Of a stretch of DNA of 7,197 nucleotides, positions 6,009 to 7,197 are shown one piece after another. Source of the DNA: Methanobacteriota archaeon (GTDB lineage: Archaea; Halobacteriota; Bog-38; Methanoflorentales; Methanoflorentaceae); assembly GCA_003170935.1 (NCBI GenBank), contig PMYA01000015.1, positions 1-7,197 on the forward strand. Reading direction: 5' to 3'. Position 1 is the stretch's first letter; each line of letters begins with the position of its first letter. The translations under genes and the position numbers were made by a program. The notes below the pieces were generated by a model. It did not search any database, was not told where the DNA came from, and saw nothing but the letters and a program-made list of their open reading frames with translations.

Positions 6009-7069
6009 GGGGGGTTCGTTCCCTCGGCGGGCGACACCCTGTCGCGCTGCGCTAACGATTTCAGTGCTGCAACGAACTCCTCTGTGGAATTCGCTATGGT
6101 GACGGCTTCTTGTGCGTCTTTCTCGAGGCCTGCAGTTGCTTCGGGAAAGGCGATGACTGGCTTTTCGCAGGCAAGAGCTTCAAGCACCCGTATTTTCACC
6201 CCGCTAGGATTACGAACAGGTACTATCACTACGTCAGCCCCTTTGATATATGGGCCAGGATCTTCCACACAGCCAAAAAAGCATATTTCTTCGTCATTTT
6301 CTAAATCAAGGTGTTTTGGGGGTGTCCCTGAGCCAAATACGTTTATTTGAAACGAATCAAGCAATCCTTGTTGTCTCATCGTTGGGACTAAAGAACGTTG
6401 TATAAACTCTGCGGCCTTGATGTTATGACGGCTGTCAAAACATCCGAAAAAAAGCACGTTAAGCTTATCCGTTCCGTATTCGTAATGCGATGACGAATCA
6501 GCGTTGAATATTGCACTGTTAGGTCGGGGGGGGACATAGAAAACCTTCTCTGCGGACGTAATGGTTGTCGCGTATGCATAGTCTTTCTCTGAGAGTGTAA
6601 TTAAGGCGGCTGCTCTTCTGAGCGCGTAGTTCTCATAAAGTCTGACAGGAGCACATACTACTGGCGAATACCGCACGTTCTTTAAATATTGCCACTCAAT
6701 GTTTTGCATCACCAGCACGAGTAGGGCTTTGTTTTTCTTCGCGACATGCCGGGCGATGTGATAGCTATAAAGGCGACAAAATACTAAGTCTGCCTCGATA
6801 GACTTAGCTGCAGAACTATCAAACAGCATTTCAGGTTTCAGTTGATTTAGCCTGGGCCAAATTTTGTCCCACTTAACGCTGGTCTTCAAAAATCTTTGTC
6901 TGACACTAGAATCAGTGGGGACGTAGCCTCTTTTTCCGTCGCGCTGCTGTGTGCTATAAAGGGTAACAACCCCTATATCTTGTAGGTCTCTGGCCAACTG
7001 CAGGGTATACCAATTATTACCACTACTTGCAGGAATATGTTGGAATATATCTATATACGCAATCTGCAC
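5948..7069 (-). CDS. Glycosyltransferase, GT4-like, with probable frameshifted C-terminus
   Basis: 373 residues in the annotated frame. MQIAYIDIFQHIPASSGNN (1-19) is a GT-B N-domain start with its small-residue loop. VLVMQNIEWQYLKN (118-131) and RRAAALITLSEKDY (151-164) fit the acceptor domain. KLNVLFFGCFDSRHN (202-216) opens the donor domain, followed by FGSGTP (245-250) and the signature GADVVIVPVRNPSGVKIRVLEALACEKPVIAF (277-308), in which Glu297 is the conserved second glutamate and Ser289-Gly290-Val291-Lys292 replaces the first, as in the SGxKxKxLEALA subfamily. It probably transfers a sugar to a lipid-linked glycan. The start is a GTG at 7069 with GAGGG four to five bases upstream. After Pro354 the annotated tail (SCSLKVTTAREAALHALGC) lacks the usual last helix, while the -1 frame supplies it; the break falls in six consecutive C (plus 6009-6014). 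The gene follows a probable upstream coding end by 14 nt. Confidence 0.85.
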   Translation of the reverse strand: MQIAYIDIFQHIPASSGNNWYTLQLARDLQDIGVVTLYSTQQRDGKRGYVPTDSSVRQRFLKTSVKWDKIWPRLNQLKPEMLFDSSAAKSIEADLVFCRLYSYHIARHVAKKNKALLVLVMQNIEWQYLKNVRYSPVVCAPVRLYENYALRRAAALITLSEKDYAYATTITSAEKVFYVPPRPNSAIFNADSSSHYEYGTDKLNVLFFGCFDSRHNIKAAEFIQRSLVPTMRQQGLLDSFQINVFGSGTPPKHLDLENDEEICFFGCVEDPGPYIKGADVVIVPVRNPSGVKIRVLEALACEKPVIAFPEATAGLEKDAQEAVTIANSTEEFVAALKSLAQRDRVSPAEGTNPPSCSLKVTTAREAALHALGC

Positions 7070-7083
7070 AGAACCCTCTGCTG

Positions 7084-7197
7084 CTATTGGCTGGTTTTCG
7101 ATAGGACGTCGTTACATTTTAACGCGTTTAAACAACCACGCATAATTCTAAAGAGATGACTATGATGCATATTTAATGTCAATCGCCAGTTTTTTTC
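7084..7197 (-). CDS. Possible 3' end of an upstream gene (partial)
   Basis: One minus-strand frame is open from the window edge for 37 codons (beginning EKNWRLTLNMHHSHLFRIM) and ends with TAG at 7086-7084, 14 nt before the GTG of the next glycosyltransferase. The other two minus frames hit stops within 6 and 12 codons. The spacing is operon-like and the residues look protein-like, but 37 open codons are not strong evidence by themselves and the family is not recognised. A TTGACA inside this stretch has no matching -10 at the right distance. Confidence 0.4.
   Translation of the reverse strand, partial: EKNWRLTLNMHHSHLFRIMRGCLNALKCNDVLSKTSQ

Noticed and set aside
5988..6350. 120-codon plus-strand ORF opposite the glycosyltransferase
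   Set aside because: It lies antisense to a clear GT4 donor domain; its Ser/Thr-rich composition is what an antisense reading of that region yields.
7152..7180. TTGACA near the right edge as a promoter for the 5948-7069 glycosyltransferase
   Set aside because: There is no acceptable -10 box 15-19 bases downstream, and the stretch is better explained as the end of an upstream coding frame.

Overview
The window is a stretch of a surface-polysaccharide (exopolysaccharide, capsule or O-antigen type) biosynthesis locus. Every supported gene lies on the minus strand, so transcription runs from high to low coordinates. The content is three GT-B/GT4-type glycosyltransferases, a hexapeptide-repeat acyltransferase, a nucleotidyltransferase-fold protein and a thymidylate-kinase-like P-loop kinase. 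The style (short overlaps, GTG/TTG starts with good Shine-Dalgarno sites, mid-range GC that falls between genes) fits a Gram-negative bacterium, probably a proteobacterium, with a horizontally acquired glycan cluster. This taxonomic guess is an inference and the species cannot be named.

Layout in the direction of transcription. (1) 7197-7084: a possible 3' end of an upstream gene, 14 nt before the next start. (2) 7069-5948: a GT4-like glycosyltransferase whose normal C-terminal helix appears to continue in the -1 frame after a run of six C (on the minus strand; plus 6009-6014). The shifted frame ends at 5787, next to a weak hairpin terminator. (3) 5786-5027: about 760 bases without an intact gene. 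It holds a promoter-like sequence, two low-confidence decayed-gene traces (a GntR/MocR-like DNA-binding segment and a Y1-transposase-like segment), and a TTACGT direct repeat around a TATAAA. (4) 5026-951: a tight operon. It opens with a 19-codon leader ORF that carries the strongest ribosome-binding site and overlaps the TTG start of a GT4 enzyme. Then come the nucleotidyltransferase-fold protein, a second GT4 enzyme and the kinase, with spacings of 18 nt, 1 nt and a 1-nt TGATG overlap. (5) 950-664: 287 bases without a recognised gene. (6) 663-55: the acyltransferase. A good ribosome-binding site at the left edge suggests that another gene follows just outside the window.

Working model (inference): the glycosyltransferases add successive sugars to a lipid-linked repeat unit at the cytoplasmic face of the inner membrane, and the acyltransferase decorates a sugar or sugar nucleotide. 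The nucleotidyltransferase and kinase, wedged around a GT4 gene and translationally coupled to it, probably act on the same glycan or its precursor, but their substrates cannot be read from sequence. No polymerase, flippase, priming transferase or nucleotide-sugar synthesis gene is present, so this is the middle of a larger locus.
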